Of a DNA stretch of 64,000 nt, positions 1 through 10,892 are shown in pieces. This stretch comes from Paramecium pentaurelia. Taxonomy: Eukaryota > Ciliophora > Oligohymenophorea > Peniculida > Parameciidae. The stretch lies in NCBI GenBank assembly GCA_905183005.1, contig CAJJDO010000091.1:124001-188000 (forward strand), given 5' to 3'. Under the pieces are notes generated by a model. That model did not search any database, had not been told where the DNA came from, and saw only the letters and a program-made list of their open reading frames with translations. Positions within the stretch are counted from its first letter, which is position 1. Every line of letters starts with the position of its first letter. Made by a program: the position numbers and the translations under genes.

Positions 1-180
1 TTATCTGCTGGTATGCCTGAATTGTAATAGGCTTCAAATGTAAAATATATAGAAGATTAATTGGCTTTAAATATATCTGATTAAGAAGCAACTGCAAAAT
101 TTAAATAAGAGATTATCATATCTCTTAATGACACTTGGAGATAAATAGATAATTGGTTTCACTATATCAGAAGAAATTGA
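1..180 (+). CDS. Phosphatidylinositol 3-kinase, C-terminal end (partial)
   Basis: Only the last 59 codons are in the window. Read with TGA as the only stop, the frame begins LSAGMPELQQ, continues through a predicted helix and ends near DNWFHYIRRN. This matches the end of the PI3/PI4-kinase catalytic domain, where a 'SSGMPEL' segment is followed by a helix and a Trp-x-x-x-W-type terminus. The family phosphorylates phosphatidylinositol lipids at membranes. The class I-type ending is an inference from this short stretch. It converges on the next gene with about 21 bp between stop codons. Confidence 0.75.
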
Positions 181-201
181 TGATTTGATAGAATAATATA
201 C

Positions 202-1192
202 TCATTATAATTTGGTAATGATGTGTTAGATATTTTAATCTTCGGATTAGAATGTCTAAATCTATTCTTATAGTTCATTTAATTCTAATGATTTGTATGA
301 CAATAGAATTTATCTAAAAATTGCTACTCTTTTGTAGTTCTATTAAGCATAATTCTCTAGAGTATGTTAAGCTAATTTAACAATTGCTTGTTTGATTTTG
401 TCCTTGGATATTATCTTTTTCTTTATCTATTCATTCTAAATGAGTGTGAATAAAAGATGACTAAACTAAATTATATGAGTGTATAATATACATTATATTT
501 GCTTCTTTCATAATTCTCATTAATTTCACTTAATTGACATAATTTAAGTATGACTGGAATGAGTGTAAATTAATAATTGAATATTAGTTTTCTAATATTT
601 TACATTTAAATATTGCTGTTCTTTCTCATTAACACTAAACCTTTGACTATGATATCTGAAACAGCTTTTTTATCATGTTATGATATCTATTTTAGAATAA
701 GATCAAGTAATTCAAAGAATCTTTTATTAATAGATTTGTCTTAGCATTTATGTAAATAAGTTATTAATGTTTCACAACACTATTTCATATTATCAATATG
801 CTCTCCCAAATCTCCTTTTTGTATGATTTAGTGTATTAATTTACATACTCTATTGATATACTAAATTTTTTAAGGATTCTTGAAATCACTAATCATTTTA
901 ATGAATGGATAAATTCTCTCAATAAAAATTGATGGGTTCTTAGTATTTGAAACAAAAATCTCAACTAATTCAAGAACTCTTGATTTGAATTCCACAACCT
1001 TTTTCTCTTTTTCTTTCTAAAAGTAAATAAATAAATTTATACAATTGTGGCAATAGAATTAGTGTTTGCTTTAGATAAAGTCTTAATTAAATCATCATTA
1101 AGATCTTCTTATAATAATTCAATTTCTTATTCTTAGAAATCTGGTTGAGGAGGAATAACAGTGATATTCGATTTTTTTTATTATTTAACCAT
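202..1192 (-). CDS. MYBBP1A/Pol5 C-terminal-like nucleolar protein
   Basis: ATG at 1192 and TGA at 204-202, with two 26-nt introns, give 312 aa. An acidic leader (QEQEIELLQEDLNDD) precedes LSKANTNSIATI and then KSRVLELVEIFVSN. That order resembles the 'acidic stretch, short helix, RVLDLLEIF' region of the DNA polymerase V/MYBBP1A family, which acts in rRNA gene regulation and ribosome assembly. The rest is predicted helical repeats. The family is usually near 1000 aa, so only its C-terminal part is present. The ATG lies 23 bp from the stop of the upstream CoA-transferase gene, leaving no room for a longer N-terminus. Family assignment is tentative; the gene structure is well supported. Confidence 0.6.
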
Positions 1193-1215
1193 AATTAATA
1201 TATTATTATATTGTA

Positions 1216-2805
1216 TCAAACTTAGAATGTTTTTAGATCGTCAGCTACTGTTAATTCAAATCCTGTATTGGCTCTGACCCATTCAAGAGTAGTGTCGCTA
1301 GAGATTTCTGTCAAAACCAATTGTCCATCTCTCTTAACAAATACAGCCTTGTCTAACAGAATTATTAAATTTAATACCTGTAATAACTTGACTAACTTTG
1401 TTCATACCTGTTGCTGGATATTATAATTGATTAACAAATTTGACTTCTCCTTTAGCAGTATGTTCCATAACAACCAGTACTTTAGATCCAGAAGCAACTA
1501 AATCCATTGCACCTCCCATTCCTTTCACCATCTTTCCTGGAATAACCCAATTAGCAATATCTCCTTATTTTGTTATTTGCATAGCTCCTAATACTGTCAT
1601 ATCTAAATGTCCTCCTCTGATTATTCCAAATGATTCACTGCTTTCAAAAGTAGTGGCACCAGAATTCAAAGTGCATGATTCTTTTCCTGCATTTTAAAGA
1701 TCACCTAATTCTTGGCCTAATTTAGGATATGGACCAACTCCAATTGCACCTATTTCTGTATGAAAATGAATTGTCATGCTTTTATCAAGAAATGCTGGTA
1801 TGAGAGTTGGGATTCCAATACCCAAATTCACATACATACCATCTTAAAATTCTTAGGCTGCTCTCTTTGCTATTCTATTTCTTATTGCATTTTATTTTCC
1901 TTATGGCTTGATATCTAAAAAATAGTATGTCTATAATACCTTTATTCTTATCATACACACTTTAATCATACACAAGTCTTTCAACTGTCTTAAGATAATT
2001 ATTGCCTTAGTAGAGATAATCAACATATATTCCATTGACGTGTGCTTAATCAAATCCAAAGCTTCCAACTGGTACTATGGAATCGACTTCAGCAATAACA
2101 ACTTTAGCAGCTTTGACCATGTCTTAATTGAAATTTCTGGCTGTTCCCACAAATCTAAGATTACCATTGGTATCAGCCATATTAGCCTTAATTAAAGCAT
2201 AGTCTCCCCAAATAGAATCTTCTCTAATATACTTCTTTCCATTGAAATATTCAACCTAAAACAGTTAAACAAAAAGATATTACAGGTTTTGGTTTAGATT
2301 CAATTTCAACTGTGTCTCCACCCTTTTTATATTTGATGGGAATTCCTCCTTTCTCTACAACAGTATCTGTTCCAGTGTGTGTATAAAATGCAGGAATACC
2401 AGCACCAGCAGCTCTTAATTTTTCAGCTAATGTGCCTTAAGGTACTAATTCTAATTCTAAAGTTCCATCAAAGTACTATCTATAAATGATTGTATTATAG
2501 TGTTACTTAGCTAAATTATGATTTTCTCCAGCATATGAGGCTATCACTCTCTTTAATTATCCATTATTTAAAAGTAATCCTAATCCAAGATCTGTAGTGC
2601 CACAATTATTGCTGACTACAGTGAGATTCTTTGTGCCTGCTTCCTTTAAAGCATTGATGCTGCATTCTGGAATACCGCATAATCCAAAACCACCTACAAG
2701 TACTGTTGATCCAGCTGGGATTTATTTGACTACTGATAAGTCCTTTATGATGCGGACATAATATCTGCCAATGTGAGTTAGAGAGGATATTGGTTTTACG
2801 TACAT
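1216..2805 (-). CDS. OXCT1: Succinyl-CoA:3-ketoacid CoA transferase
   Basis: With three introns (28, 25 and 25 nt) this reads as about 503 aa, the normal SCOT length of about 520. The alpha-type half shows VGGFGLCGIPE (residues about 40-50), NNCGTTDLGLG and the conserved AGAGIPAFYT. The beta half ends LVLTEISSDTTLEWVR...FELTVADDLK, matching SCOT C-termini. The enzyme moves CoA from succinyl-CoA to acetoacetate in mitochondrial ketone-body use. The start at 2805 is the only ATG after an in-frame upstream TGA. The N-terminus (MYVKPISSLTHIGRYYVRII) is basic and hydroxylated with no acid residues, consistent with a mitochondrial presequence. Confidence 0.93.
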
Positions 2806-2982
2806 TAAATTTGAATCTTATTTATTTAATTTAATATCTAGATATTTATCCGAGGATATGAATATTCATTATATTACGTAATATATTTCAGCCTCAATAT
2901 CTTATTTATAATATATATTATAATAATTATTATAAAAATTATAATAATTAATTTAACTGTTATATATTCATTTTTAATTTCC

Positions 2983-3967
2983 TCATTTGTTTTCTTCTTC
3001 TTCATCACTACCTTTAGATGATTCTGCATCCACTTCTTCAATATCATCAAAGGCATCATTAATTTTAACTCCTAAATAATACTCTAATGAATATGGAATA
3101 ATTTCATCAATTATCATACGAGCAATATCATAATCTATATCCATACGTTCTGCATATTTATCCAATTTATTTTCTTATACCCATTTTTCTATTTGTTCTT
3201 TATCTTCTAAATTTATTGGTTTAAAGAAAATAAAAAAGCTTTCTGCATCCACTTCCTGAGAAATCGTCTTTACTATACCACTCTTCTTTTCTAATTGTTT
3301 TTTCTTTATCAATTTTCTTGTCACATTCTTGCCATCATTCCATTCTATAATCGTACCTTCACTTTTAACAGGATTTTCACCATCTTCAAACGTTAATCAA
3401 TAATTTAAACCTTTCAATATAAACTTTTTCTTCAACACTGAATTTTTAAAGTAATCATTAGGTGCAAAATAAAAATTTAATGAAAAATTGTCACTCTTCT
3501 CTTATGGTTCATATTCAATTTTTGTTAGAGATTTTAAAATTGGATCATCTCTGTCTTTAATTTCTTATGCTATGATATCTGAATTCTTTAGTGCTTTAAA
3601 CCAATATCCATTTATTGGTTCAGCTGTCAAAGCCTAATTCTTCTATGTTGCTTCCTCTCCTTCCAGATAAAAATCAACATCCTTTAATTCTTCTTCTGTA
3701 AGCAAACGAGTCCCTTCAATAATTTCATTTGACTATCTGATATTTCATCATATCTACTGCTTTATATATTTTTGCTGCCTTTTCATCAAATTGAATTTAA
3801 AGTTTTTTCATTTCCTTCTCTAATTCAATATCCAATTTCTTTTTCTATTGTAAGTAATAATTCAATGCCACTGCTTTCAGCTTCTCTTTCAATGGTAAGG
3901 CTTTGATTTTCTTTTTGATTTCCTCTGGATTCTCAGCCACTTCGATGATGGCAGGATTTTGTGCCAT
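2983..3967 (-). CDS. Nucleosome assembly protein (NAP1/SET family)
   Basis: Two introns (25 nt, and 27 nt covering an in-frame TGA) give 310 aa. The N-terminal half is a long charged helix rich in K and E (KEKLKAVALNYYLQQKKKLD), like the NAP dimerisation helix. The central part has KNVTRKLIKKKQ and a motif like TISQEVDAESFFIFFKP, which matches the NAP core 'S.ESFFNFF.P'. It continues to IIPYSLEYYLG and ends in an acidic tail (SDEEEEN). NAP proteins chaperone H2A-H2B and move histones between cytoplasm and nucleus. It is the third of four consecutive minus-strand genes. Confidence 0.85.
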
Positions 3968-4046
3968 TATTTATTTTATAATATCAAATATACATCACAT
4001 TTTTTAGAAATCTCTTCACTCCTTTAGTTTCTTCCACTAAAAATTA

Positions 4047-5034
4047 TCAAATACTTCTACTTAATTAATGTATTTTCATAAATTCCTGATTAATATCACC
4101 TACTTTATACTTTGTCATAAAATTTAATTTAATTGGATCACCATTATTCCATTATTATTGATATCCTTTTTTTTAGGCTGTATTTATTTTATCAGTATAT
4201 CCTAAATTTTCAATTCTCACTTAAGGTTATTTTTTCTTATCATAAGAATATTGTTATAAATCATTTTTTTGCATCATGATCTCTAAACTTAATTCTTCAT
4301 CTTCTTGAAATTAATATTCTTCATTATATTATTCCTAAATGACATTATTTTTAGATTCTTAAATGTATTTTTAATTCATTTTCTCATATTCAGCACTTCT
4401 TAAACTCTTCTCTATTGCTTCTTCAAGCTCTTATTTTTATTTCAATGCAACTTTATTCACTTGCTTTTTTTGTCTACCTGCTGGATCTCTATTTGATGAT
4501 AGAGCATTTGTAAAATTTTAGAATGTACCATTTTCATTATCAAGTTAAGAAGGTTTTAGGATGAAATTATCCAAAGTGCTTTATTTTGTTTTAATTGCTT
4601 CTTCACCATATAATTAGATATTATAAAAAGCCACATCATCTTATTCAATCTTAATTTGAAGAGATGTGAATTACTACATATTCAAATCATTGTTACTTAA
4701 TTTGTTTTAAAAGAGCTATTATAAATGACTTATTGATTCTCACTTGTAAAGTAATCAAATTCTAAAGCCTATTAATTTGATTTGTTGATTTAGTTCTAGA
4801 GATTACTTAAAGTTGCTACAATTTTTCTAGGTTTCTGATTTAATTCTAATCAAAAATGTAATTATGAATGTTACTAATAACAACTTGACAGAGTTTTGCA
4901 GAATTAAATTTTATGAGCAATGTCTTCCTATAGAATGGAATAGTATTATTTTCATTAAGAAGAGGTTTCAATTAAGGATCCAAAACCTAACACTAAATGA
5001 GATTAGCTTAATTCATTAAAATTAAATTAATCAT
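4047..5034 (-). CDS. Unknown protein with PIP-box-like and UIM-like motifs
   Basis: One 28-nt intron gives 319 aa. I do not recognise a full domain. At about residues 142-149 is QSTLDNFI, fitting the loose PCNA-interacting consensus Q-x-x-[LIM]-x-x-[FY]-[hydrophobic]. At about residues 193-207 is ELEEAIEKSLRSAE, a good ubiquitin-interacting motif (acidic start, A-x-x-x-S core). The second half is highly charged and Q-rich, probably coiled coil. ATG 5034 is used; ATG 5016 in the same frame is an alternative. It is divergent from MCM6 across a 417-bp spacer holding E2F-like sites, which fits a DNA-replication or repair role, but that is inference. Confidence 0.6.
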
Positions 5035-5451
5035 AACTCCAAAGTGACGGGAAGCATCTAACTCTAAAAAAATGATATTAACAAGGGATCGAACCTCTAT
5101 TAATATTATAAATACAAAAATATTAAATAGTTGTTTTTGATTAGAGAGAAGTTATTCACTTATTTTAAGAAAATTTAAGATTTGATTAAGATTCAAGACT
5201 TAAAATGAATATCTCATGAATCTAATAAAAAGTTATTATAAAATGATAAATTTTTTGATTATAAAAATAGTTAAAAATTTTTTATTATTAATTGGCGCTT
5301 TCAATATAATTTCGCGGATAATAATTAAATTATGTAAGAAACACGCGAACAATAGGTTTAAAATCGGTTTCTCCACTTTTTACAAGAGTTTAGAACAATC
5401 AACCCTTAAACAGGATAAAGTTTCTATTACTATCACGAGGAAGCTCGTATA
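5035..5451. promoter_or_regulatory. Divergent promoter between the UIM/PIP-like gene and MCM6
   Basis: No gene supported on either strand. An open frame starting at 5216 on the plus strand has no homology and simply overlaps the spacer. The segment 5290-5460 is unusually rich in CpG for this AT-rich DNA. An isolated tRNA B-box-like string (minus strand, 5095-5085) has no matching A box or cloverleaf. Confidence 0.5.
5292..5347. promoter_or_regulatory. Cluster of E2F-like CpG sites upstream of MCM6
   Basis: TTGGCGC (5292-5298), TTTCGCGG (5310-5317) and ACGCG (5343-5347) fall within 56 bp, about 105-160 bp before the MCM6 ATG. E2F/DP sites have the form TTTSSCGC or TTGGCGC, and ACGCG is the core of the yeast MCB element; both drive S-phase genes including MCMs. 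That the site works here is inference from sequence and position. A similar CCGCGAA occurs at 21115, next to a gene with no replication link, so the motif alone is not specific. Confidence 0.4.
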
Positions 5452-7792
5452 ATGAGAGATAACGATCGTACTACATTAAATTTGGACTTTACACACATTA
5501 CTTAGACTGAAGGATATTAAGATCTGTCTATTATAATGCAAACAGACTTTTATCAATTTGAACCAAGTTTTAGAAGAGCCATCTAAGAATTTATGTTTAT
5601 ATAGCATTAAGATGTTGAAGATTAATGTAAATGTTGAATACAAATAAATTTAGAAAAGCTTTACTTCTTAGCAGTTTTTAACTTAGCAGCTACAGAAAAG
5701 ATTAGAGATTTAAAGGCTAATAAAATTGGCAAATTATCTTCATTTATTGGAACTGTGACTCGTACTTATGAAGTAAGACCTGAATTACTGTCAGCATAAT
5801 TCACTTGTTAAATGTGTGATAGAATTATTGATAATGTTGAATAATAATTTAAATTTACAGAACCAAAAAAGGTAATCATGATTTTAAATTTAGTGTCCTA
5901 ATATAAAATGTGATAATAAATCAAAATGGACAATAAATTTAAATAAATCATAATTTACAGACTTTCAAAAGGTTAGAGTGTAAGAAGATTCAAAAGATAT
6001 TCCTGCTGGATCTATGCCTAGATCAATAGATGTGATATTACACAATGAAAAATGTGATGCTGCTAAACCAGGAGACAAATGTACATTTAATGGATATTTG
6101 ACTGTTATTCCTGATGTGTTTAGTTTAAGTAAACCAGGTTTGAAGAGTTCTATGTCAACTTAGAATTAAGGAAATAACTAGAGAGGATAAACATAAGATG
6201 GAATTACAGGATTAAAATAATTAGGTGTTAAAGATTTATGTTATAAATTTGTGTTCATTGCTTGTAGTGTAGAAACTAACAATAATAGATTTAACTTATA
6301 AAAATAGGCAATAGATGATAAAGAATATACAGAGAGTTTAAGTGATTAAGATGCTAAAAGAGGATAATAATTTGATGATTTTGAAAAATAAGAAATTTTG
6401 GAAATGAAAAAACAACCAGATCTTTTCAAGAATTTAGCTAATTCAATAGCTCCAGCTGTATAAGGTTATGAGGATATAAAAAAAGGAATTCTATTAATGT
6501 TAATGGGAGGAGTATATAAGACTACAAAAGAAGGAGTACATATTAGAGGAGATATCAATTTATGTATAGTTGGAGATCCATCAACAGCAAAATCTTAATT
6601 TCTCAAATTTACTTGTAATCTCTTACCCAGATCAGTTTATACTTCAGGTAAAGCTTCAAGTGCTGCAGGTTTGACAGCATCAGTACATAGAGATATTGAA
6701 AATGGAGAATTTTGTATTGAAGCAGGAGCATTGATGTTGGCAGATAATGGAATTTGTTGTATTGATGAATTTGATAAAATGGATTCTAAGGATTAAGTAG
6801 CAATTCATGAGGCTATGGAATAATAAACTATATCTATAGCTAAAGCAGGTATCTAAGCAACATTAAATGCCAGAACATCCATTTTGGCTGCAGCAAATCC
6901 AATATTTGGTAGATATGATAGATCTAAAACTCTTAAATTTAATGTCAATATGACATAGCCAATCATGTCTAGATTTGATTTATTTTTCATTATCACAGAT
7001 GCTTGTAGACCATTTGTGGATGAATAAATTGCTACACATATTGTCAGATTACATAGTTAATAAGAAGGTGCTTTAGAACCAAGATTTAGTTAAGATTAAC
7101 TTAGAAAATATATAAGATATGCTAGAACATTTAAGCCAATTCTAACTTATGAAAGTGCATAATATGTAAAGGAAGCTTATATAAGATTAAGAGAGAATGA
7201 TCAAACAAGTTAGAGAACAAGTTATCGTATCACAGTTAGATAGTTGGAATCTTTGATTCGATTATCAGAAGCCTTGGCAAGAGTATAATGTGATGATTTC
7301 ATTAAAGTCTCTTATGTTTAAGAGGCAGAGAAATTATTAGGTTAATCTATACTTTAAGTGGATGAAACACCCAAGTTTATTGATGATTTAGAAGAACAAT
7401 AACCTATTTAAACTAGAGCAATGGGTATCATAGAAGAAGAATTGCATTAGAAAGAAAGAGAGAGGAGAAGATAAGGATAGAAAATTCAATTGGCTTAAGA
7501 TGAATATTTAGATATTGTAAGAGCATTAACTTCATTCATGATACAGAAAGAGAGAGATATGTAAGAAGAAATTACTGAAGCTAAAGGTGTGAAATGGGAG
7601 GATTTAGCTGAATGGTACATTACTAATAAATTGGATTAAATTGAACATGAAGAATAAGTTCATTAATATGAGAGATTAGTTGGTGCTGTTATAAGATAAA
7701 TGATTAATAAAGAGAGGATTTTAGTTGTTGTTTAAGATAATGAAGATTGTAATCTTCGTGAATTGGCACTACATCCAAATGTACCTAGATGA
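5452..7792 (+). CDS. MCM6: MCM6 replicative helicase subunit
   Basis: Introns of 27 and 22 nt give 763 aa. The N-terminal domain carries a C4 zinc finger (C-x2-C ... C-x4-C) interrupted by the second intron. It is followed by the MCM6-diagnostic stretch FQKVRVQEDSKDIPAGSMPR. The AAA+ part has Walker A GDPSTAKSQ, then SVYTSGKASSAAGLTASV, Walker B CCIDEFDKM and the arginine finger MSRFDLFF. A winged-helix-like C-terminus ends in ELALHPNVPR. It is one of six subunits of the MCM2-7 helicase, acting in the nucleus at replication forks. The start codon follows the CpG-rich promoter; no upstream in-frame ATG is usable. Confidence 0.95.
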
Positions 7793-7841
7793 TTTTGATT
7801 ATTAACTTTGTAAAATATTTAAAAATTATTTATATCTTGAA

Positions 7842-8553
7842 ATGGCTGAAAGTACCACTGCAAATGTTTAATGGGCAGAAATCTCAGATGATGAAGATAT
7901 TGTTCAACCATAAGCTTAAGAAACATAACCTTAAGAAAATTAGGTTAAAGAAGTCAAATAAGAATAAGAATAAGAATAAAATAATGAACAAAAGAAATAG
8001 TCAAAAAAACCATATCAAAAGCATCATAAGCCAGAATGGGTTAAACTCAAGGAGTTGTAAAAGAAATAGGCTGAGCAAATTTAAAAAGAGTAATAAGCAG
8101 CATTAGAGGCTCGAAGAATCAAACCAAGTGTATTCAAAATTTAAATATCTATAGAAAAACAATTTCTAAGGACTTATGAATGAAAGTGATGAAGAGGAAT
8201 AAAAACCTGAAGAATAAGTCTAATCTGAATAATAGACACAAGTATAAGAATAACCAAAAGAAGAGAAAGTTGATTAATACTAAAGTATATATATTTAATA
8301 TATACAATAGTTTTGAAACAAAAATAAGCTCAAGAAGAAAAATAATAATAATAAAAGAAGAAAGATTAAAAGAAAAAAGAAAATGATGATTTAGATGCTA
8401 TATTGAATGAATTAGGGTTTACACAAAAAGAAACTGAATAAGCTGGAGATTAAGAGAAAAAAAAGAAGAAGAAAAATAAAAATAAGGAAGCTGATAAATA
8501 ACCAGCTTAAGTTCCTACTGAAAAATAACCTGAAAAATAACCTGAATAATAAC

Positions 8554-8586
<33 letters not shown>

Positions 8587-8766
8587 CTGAAAAAGTTGAT
8601 ATCAAAAAGGTTTTAGCAGAAAAAGCCAAAAAAACATAAACTGGTTCTCATCAAGTTGATAAAGTAAAATTAATAATTATTTTAGGACTTAGAAAGAGTG
8701 AAATTAGAAATTGAAAAGAGAAACTAAAAGTCTAAGAAAAATAAGAAATAAGACTTAGATCTTTGA
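7842..8766 (+). CDS. Lys/Gln-rich unknown protein with a poly-Q run
   Basis: Introns of 25, 26 and 22 nt give 283 aa. The start MAESTTANVQWAEISDDED is followed by long K/E/Q-rich low-complexity segments, so much of the protein is probably disordered or coiled coil. DDLDAILNELGF in the middle is the only ordered-looking motif. A run of 13 glutamines sits near the C-terminal third. The C-terminus (LDLERVKLEIEKRN type) is charged. I do not recognise the family; an RNA- or ribosome-associated role would fit the composition but is not shown. It starts 49 bp after the MCM6 stop. Confidence 0.65.
8547..8585 (+). repeat. (TAA)n microsatellite encoding poly-Q
   Basis: Thirteen codons, twelve TAA and one CAA, encode a glutamine run inside the preceding gene. 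In the ciliate code TAA is Gln, so this trinucleotide tract is coding rather than a string of stops. Confidence 0.85.
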
Positions 8767-8838
8767 TTAGGTAAATTGATAAATAAATACATTAAATAAT
8801 AGTATATATAATTTTATATTGATTATTAACGAATATCT

Positions 8839-9299
8839 ATGAACTTAAAAAAGCATGCAAAAGCACTTCTTGAGTATCCAGAAAGTTCTGATGATGATGA
8901 TTATCCTAATTATAAAATGAAGGCTTTAAAATATAGAAAGGATTGTCATGAATCAAATGACAAAATTAAAAAACTTAAGCTAGAAAATTATGACAATGTA
9001 ATTATTATTTCTAAAAAAATAAGAAATAAATGATATCAGAGTTATTAGGTGATTTAGAAAATCAAAGAAAAAAAGTAATGATATTAGAATAAGAATTATT
9101 GAATTAAAAACAATTAAAATAAGATTCATTTGAATAATTAAGAAGAATCAAATAGTAGAAATAGGAAGATAGATTATTAATGGAATAAAAATAATTTTAA
9201 GAGAAACTAACTATGCAAACCAATGATGCAATAGAAAAATTAAGAATACATTTTGATTAAACGTTATCATAATTTACACCTAAACTTGATAATAGATGA
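8839..9299 (+). CDS. Small coiled-coil protein, unknown
   Basis: One 26-nt intron ending in AAG gives 144 aa. The N-terminus MNLKKHAKALLEYPESSDDDD is basic then acidic. The remaining two thirds is a continuous heptad-like helix (LLGDLENQRKKVMILEQELL and onward) rich in Q, K, E and L. No family recognised. It ends 32 bp from the convergent stop of the next gene. Confidence 0.6.
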
Positions 9300-9331
9300 T
9301 GATATTCATAAATTATTATTATCTTATGATA

Positions 9332-10870
9332 TCATGATAATGCAAAATGATGTTTTCTTAGATTATTTGCTTACTATTAATTTAATGTATTAGGTTTTCC
9401 TATTAATGGTCGATGTATATCATGTGTTTATGAAATTAAATCTCCTTTTGTTTAACCAAGATTAAAATGATGAGATCTTAAATTAGCACTAGCTTATGGA
9501 TCTAACTTATTTGGTTATCCTTATTATTGATTCAATGCTTCCATTTATTTAGTTGTCATAAAGGTATTTTTACTAAAATTATCATTCAATCCAAAATGAG
9601 AAGATCTTAAATCTTTTAATAATTTATCAGACAATTAAGCTGGTTATCCTGATGGATTTTTAAAACTTAAATATTCATAAAATTATATTACTTTGATTGC
9701 ATTTCTGATCTATATTATTTATTATCTGTTCCAACTTTAAAATTAGATCCTCTATCCATTTATTAATCTCTTGCTTATGAATGTTATTATTATTCAGGTG
9801 GTTTCATAGTTGAATTATAGAAAGTTTAAGTTTTATGATTCATAAATCTTGGATCTCCAATAGTAAAATGACTTCCTTATAAAGCAGCAGTATTATTAAT
9901 ATAATTAATTTTATTTTCTGAATGTGGTCTGAAATGTGACATTTATTCAGATTAATATGGTTAATTATCTTTTCCAAGAGTAAAATGAGTTGCTAAAACA
10001 ATTTAAAATAATATAACCTCTTAAATTTTATCTATTTTCTTCTGCAAATGGATTTGATGTTATTTCTTATTGATGAAAGAATTCTTGATTCATTGTTTTA
10101 AAATCAGGATTAGCATTACCAAAATTAAAATGAGTTGATTAAAATCCTGGTTTAAATGAAGCTTAAGCTCCACCCTCCTTCTTACTGTAGTCTTCTTGTT
10201 AAGCTGTAATCATGGGAACTTACTAATAAAATATTTTATGGTTTAAATTACCTCCTTTCCTAGAAATATATTGGAAACCCTTAACTATCTTGCTCTTTCA
10301 GCTAAATCTTATTTTGGTTCTAATTGTTGAGGTTGATATTATTAGTTATAATTAGTTTGCATCATTTTATGAGAACTTTCAGCGAAATTATGATGATGTG
10401 ATCTCATTTTATTTTTTTGTACTCATATTTAGGATATATGCATTTTACTTTCTTATTCATTTTATAATCCTGGTTGGAGTGGTTTTTCATTATATGTTGC
10501 TCTTGTAATTGATACTTGTTAAGCCTATTGATGACCAAGTACAAAATGATTTGTTCTTAAGTCATTTTTTTTTTCTTCATTCAAGGTAGCAGGTTCACCT
10601 ATTTGTTTACCTTAAAAATCAGTCTTAAAAATTGTGTTATAGGAAGCTAAAATAGGAATTCAAATAATACGTTTTGACTCTCCTAAATGAAAATGAACTC
10701 CTCTTAAATTCAATTAATCTCCAACTCCAGTGGCTTAATCATTTACTTTATCCCCTTTGAAATTCATTTTCATTGTTGAAGTGAACTGATTTTCTAAGTG
10801 TATATAGTATTAACATTATACTTTAATCAGTTTGACCTAATTAGAAATGACTGCTCCTCAACTGTTGCAT
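9332..10870 (-). CDS. HF-x-[LF]-G repeat protein, possibly axonemal
   Basis: Several short introns (28, 24, 27, 29 and 25 nt seen) give roughly 460 aa. A degenerate motif recurs along the protein: LRSSHFQLG, LRGVHFHLG, LRTNHFVLG, QSTHFNFG, LRATHFTLG, LRSHHFNLG and LRKHHFALS. The copies are separated by 40-60 residues of polar linker, often with Y-x-x-x-F. Regularly spaced short motifs of this sort are typical of proteins lining microtubule lumens or axonemes, so a ciliary microtubule-inner-protein role is a plausible guess, not a demonstrated one. The first motif begins at residue 4, which supports the chosen ATG. Confidence 0.65.
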
Positions 10871-10892
10871 AAAAAAAATATAATTATATTAA

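Noticed and set aside
5085..5095. tRNA-like B box (GGTTCGATCCC on the minus strand)
   Set aside because: No A box, anticodon arm or acceptor pairing can be found around it; the upstream sequence is only AT-rich.
5216..5452. 78-aa plus-strand ORF in the MCM6 promoter
   Set aside because: Different frame from MCM6, no homology, and it covers the CpG promoter elements.
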